NCBI RefSeq assembly: GCF_002797895.1
Contig: NZ_PGES01000001.1
Span: 5,084,001 to 5,148,000, forward strand
From: Janthinobacterium sp. 67
GTDB lineage: Bacteria > Pseudomonadota > Gammaproteobacteria > Burkholderiales > Burkholderiaceae_D
Reading direction: 5' to 3'
Length of the DNA: 64,000 nt
The notes under the pieces were generated by a model. That model was not told the DNA's origin. It saw only the letters and a program-made list of their open reading frames with translations, and searched no databases. This document shows positions 61,510 through 64,000 of this stretch, in pieces. The position numbers and the translations under genes were made by a program. How positions within the stretch are numbered: position 1 is the stretch's first letter; every line of letters begins with the position of its first letter.

Positions 61510-63621
61510 ATGCGGATAATGCGCTTGTTCATAGCCTGCTGGCTATTCCTGTTTATCCTGGGACAGGCTTGGGCCGGTGTGCTGACCAAGGCCGAGCTGA
61601 CACGGCGCTTTCCCGCGCCCATCGTCGTGGGCGACAAGGAGGCCGACTTGCCCGTCTGGCCTCTGTTCCGCCAGAACGCCACGGCGACCGAACTGGTCGG
61701 CTACGTGTTTGAATCGGTGGACTTGGCGCCCATACCCGGCTTTTCCGGCGTGCCCGTCAATCTGCTGATCGCCATCGATCCGAAAGGCAGTTTTCTCGAC
61801 GTCGCCGTGCTGTCGCAGCACGAGCCCGTGTTTCTCGACGGCTTAGGCGAAGCGCCCCTGTTTCAGTTCGTCAAGCAGTATCAGGGCTTGTCGCTGAAAC
61901 AGAATATCGCCATCGACGCCAGGACGAAACGCGCGCCGGATGCGAGCCACGCCGATATCGATGGCGTATCAAAAGCCACGGCCTCCGTGCGCATCATCAA
62001 CCAGAGCGTGCTGGCCTCGGCCTTGAAAGTGTCGCGCAAAAAACTCGGTTTTGCGCAAGGCCGCGACCCGGACCAGATCGCCCGCATCCGCATGGAGGTA
62101 TTCGAGAAACTCGGCGTGGCGCAGATGCTCGAACAGGGCTTGATCCAGCATGTACGCCTGAGCAACAAGGAGGTGGAAGCCTTGTTTGCGGGCAGTCCCG
62201 GAGCCGGACTCGATGCGGAAGCCACGCGCGACGCGGACGGCGCGTTCATCGACCTGTACCTGGCGTACGTCTCAGTTCCCACGGTGGGGCGCAACCTGTT
62301 GACGGAACGCAGCTGGAATAAATTGCGCAACCGGCTCGACGAGGGCGACCATGCCATCCTCGTCATGTCGCGCGGGCGCTATGGCGTGCTGGGCGACGAT
62401 TTCGTGCGCGGTACCGTGCCGGACCGCTTGTTGCTGAAGCAGGATGGCTTGCCCATCGACATGCGCGACCTGGACCTGGAACTGAGCTTTTCCGATGCGG
62501 GGCCACTGCCGACGGAAAGTGTCGCCGTATTTCGCATTATCAGCCAGGCGGGGCTCGATGCTGCCAGCCCGCTGGCGTTCACGCTGCCCATCACGCGCAG
62601 CAAGGGCATCGTGTATCCGGAACGCATCGTGCGTAACGTGGATTTCAATTACCGCTTGCCGGCCAAGTTCTATACGGCGCAGCAGGGCGACGATGCCGGT
62701 TGGCGCGGCACGTGGAGGGGGCGCAAGGTCGAGTTGCTGCTATTGGTGGCCGGGCTGGCGCTGCTGGCCGGCGCCTTGTTCTGGCAGAAACGCCTGGTGC
62801 GCGATGGTCGCCAATTTGCCTGGCTCCGCCGCCTGTTTCTGATATTTACGATAGGCTTCATCGGCTATTACGCGCAGGGGCAGTTATCGATCGTCAATAT
62901 CACGGGCGTCATCCAGGCGCTGCTGGCGGGGCGCAGCCTGGGCTTTTTCCTGTTTGATCCGATGACGGTGATCCTGTGGGCTTTCGTGGTGCTCAGCTTG
63001 CTGATCTGGGGACGGGGCACGTTTTGCGGCTGGCTGTGTCCGTTCGGCGCCTTGCAGGAATTCACAGGCAAGCTGGGCCAGTGGCTGCGCTTGCCTCAGT
63101 GGAAGATCAAGTCGCGCCTCGACGGGCGCTTGAAATGGATCAAGTATGGCTTGCTGGCGGCCATCCTTGCCAGCAGCATGTTGTCCAGCCAGATCACGGA
63201 CAAGCTGGTCGAGCTGGAACCATTTAAAACGGCCATCACCCTGAACTTTGTGCGGGCCTGGCCGTTTGTTGCATATGCCGTGGGCTTGCTGCTGCTCAGC
63301 AGTGTTTCCTATAAATTCTTTTGCCGCTATCTGTGCCCATTCGGTGCGGCGCTGGCGCTGCTGGGGCGGTTGCGCCTGTTGGACTGGATTCCGCGCCGCA
63401 ATGAATGCGGCACGCCGTGCCAGACTTGCCGCCACCGTTGCGAACATCACGCCATCGCGCCGAGCGGGAAAGTCGATTATGGCGAATGTTTCCAGTGCAT
63501 GGATTGCGTGGTGATTTACGCCAGCGATGAAAAATGCGCGCCCTTGATGCTGGAAATCAAGCGTGCCCGCACCATTCCCATTGTCCGGGCCACGGCAGAG
63601 GAGAGCAGCGATGCAGCGTAG
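61510..63621 (+). CDS. NosR/NirI-like membrane flavoprotein with iron-sulfur clusters
   Basis: The 703-residue protein has a signal peptide and a periplasmic FMN-binding domain with a flavinylation motif DGVSKATAS (T157). Membrane segments follow in the middle, with two CxxxCP motifs (CGWLCPFGAL, CRYLCPFGAA). The C-terminal ferredoxin-like region has two clusters (CGTPCQTCRHRC and CFQCMDC). This layout fits NosR/NirI, which move electrons across the inner membrane for periplasmic redox enzymes. No denitrification genes are present, so its partner is probably the quinoprotein locus. It overlaps the ApbE gene. Confidence 0.88.
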   Translation: MRIMRLFIACWLFLFILGQAWAGVLTKAELTRRFPAPIVVGDKEADLPVWPLFRQNATATELVGYVFESVDLAPIPGFSGVPVNLLIAIDPKGSFLDVAVLSQHEPVFLDGLGEAPLFQFVKQYQGLSLKQNIAIDARTKRAPDASHADIDGVSKATASVRIINQSVLASALKVSRKKLGFAQGRDPDQIARIRMEVFEKLGVAQMLEQGLIQHVRLSNKEVEALFAGSPGAGLDAEATRDADGAFIDLYLAYVSVPTVGRNLLTERSWNKLRNRLDEGDHAILVMSRGRYGVLGDDFVRGTVPDRLLLKQDGLPIDMRDLDLELSFSDAGPLPTESVAVFRIISQAGLDAASPLAFTLPITRSKGIVYPERIVRNVDFNYRLPAKFYTAQQGDDAGWRGTWRGRKVELLLLVAGLALLAGALFWQKRLVRDGRQFAWLRRLFLIFTIGFIGYYAQGQLSIVNITGVIQALLAGRSLGFFLFDPMTVILWAFVVLSLLIWGRGTFCGWLCPFGALQEFTGKLGQWLRLPQWKIKSRLDGRLKWIKYGLLAAILASSMLSSQITDKLVELEPFKTAITLNFVRAWPFVAYAVGLLLLSSVSYKFFCRYLCPFGAALALLGRLRLLDWIPRRNECGTPCQTCRHRCEHHAIAPSGKVDYGECFQCMDCVVIYASDEKCAPLMLEIKRARTIPIVRATAEESSDAA

Positions 63622-64000
63622 AACGTTTATTTCCGCAGCGATAGGCAGCGTGGCCGGCATGGCGGGCTTGTCTTTGCCGGGCAGCATGGCGCGCGGCACG
63701 GCCACGGCCTCCGGCGTGCGCCTTTATCAAGGCGCCGCCCTGGCGTTTGGCACGACGATCGCCGTTACCGTGTTGCACCACGATCAGCGCCAGGCTGAGC
63801 TGGCCATCGAAGATGCCTTGCATGCCGCCAGGAATATCGACCGCCTGATGAGCATTTACAGTCCCGCCAGCCAAGTCTTCCAGCTGAACCGTGACGGCCG
63901 CCTGGCTCGGCCGGACTCCCATCTGCTGGCCGTGCTGGCGCAGGCGCAAGCCTTGTCGCAATGGAGTGATGGGGCGTTCGATATCACTGTGCAACCCCTG
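63611..64000 (+). CDS. apbE: ApbE-like FAD:protein FMN transferase (partial)
   Basis: The start ATG 63611 overlaps the NosR-like stop by 11 bases. The first 130 residues are seen; the gene continues beyond the window. The N-terminus MQRRTFISAAIGSVAG looks like a twin-arginine signal. IDRLMSIYSPASQVFQLN and SDGAFDITVQPL are typical of ApbE. Its role would be to attach FMN to T157 of the upstream protein. Confidence 0.88.
   Translation, partial: MQRRTFISAAIGSVAGMAGLSLPGSMARGTATASGVRLYQGAALAFGTTIAVTVLHHDQRQAELAIEDALHAARNIDRLMSIYSPASQVFQLNRDGRLARPDSHLLAVLAQAQALSQWSDGAFDITVQPL

Noticed and set aside
51310..64000. PQQ biosynthesis genes (pqqA-E)
   Set aside because: No PqqB/C/D/E-like protein or short Glu/Tyr PqqA precursor was recognised in this locus.

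Overview
The window looks like a chromosomal stretch of a high-GC betaproteobacterium of the family Oxalobacteraceae, most likely Janthinobacterium. The 16S rRNA signature regions, the dcw gene order, and lpxC and secA following the dcw cluster all fit. The genus call rests on recognition of the 16S variable regions and has not been checked by alignment.

Layout. (1) 1-12.3 kb: the 3' part of the division and cell-wall (dcw) cluster, murF-mraY-murD-ftsW-murG-murC-ddlB-ftsQ-ftsA-ftsZ, tightly packed and closed by a terminator. (2) 12.6-20.7 kb: a peroxiredoxin, a methyltransferase divergent from an XRE/MmyB-type regulator, an EamA transporter, lpxC, a DciA-like (DUF721) gene, and secA. (3) 20.7-31 kb: an alpha/beta-hydrolase lipoprotein, argJ-DUF815 ATPase-mutT, a VapBC-like toxin/antitoxin pair, and on the minus strand pilC-pilD-coaE-zapD-yacG preceded by a DHA2 drug transporter. 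(4) 31.2-45.3 kb: a lipoprotein, then a large minus-strand cobalamin block. A cobalamin riboswitch precedes btuB-btuC-btuD-cobO-cobU-cbiB-cobD-btuF-(btuF-like)-cobQ. A second group, cobT-cobS-cobC, lies upstream of the riboswitch. Together they give B12 uptake, salvage and nucleotide-loop assembly, but no corrin-ring genes. (5) 45.4-51 kb: a complete rRNA operon (16S, tRNA-Ile, tRNA-Ala, 23S, 5S) with promoter, boxA sites, processing stalks and terminator. (6) 51.2-64 kb: a quinoprotein alcohol oxidation locus. It holds a PedF-like cytochrome c, a quinoprotein-associated binding protein, a TonB receptor resembling the PQQ receptor PqqU/YncD, a beta-propeller, an ExaC/AldB-type aldehyde dehydrogenase, DUF779, a PQQ alcohol dehydrogenase with the Asp-x-Asp signature of lanthanide enzymes, a porin, a NosR/NirI-like flavin and iron-sulfur membrane protein, and an ApbE flavin transferase cut by the window end.

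The most interesting region is the last. Four sequences with exact GG-N10-GC spacing, matching the sigma-54 consensus closely, precede the cytochrome, propeller, aldehyde dehydrogenase and porin genes. A shared dyad (TGTTCCA-N3-TGRTACA) lies upstream of two of them. The locus therefore reads as one RpoN-controlled module. It combines lanthanide-type alcohol oxidation, probable scavenging of PQQ from outside (no pqq biosynthesis genes are present here), and a covalent-flavin transmembrane electron carrier with its own maturase. Its enhancer-binding activator is not in the window.

Other features worth attention are a dispersed palindromic repeat family at four intergenic sites, a PIN toxin with a Glu-to-Gln change at a metal-ligand position, a possible leader peptide in front of secA, and a BtuF-like protein without a signal peptide.
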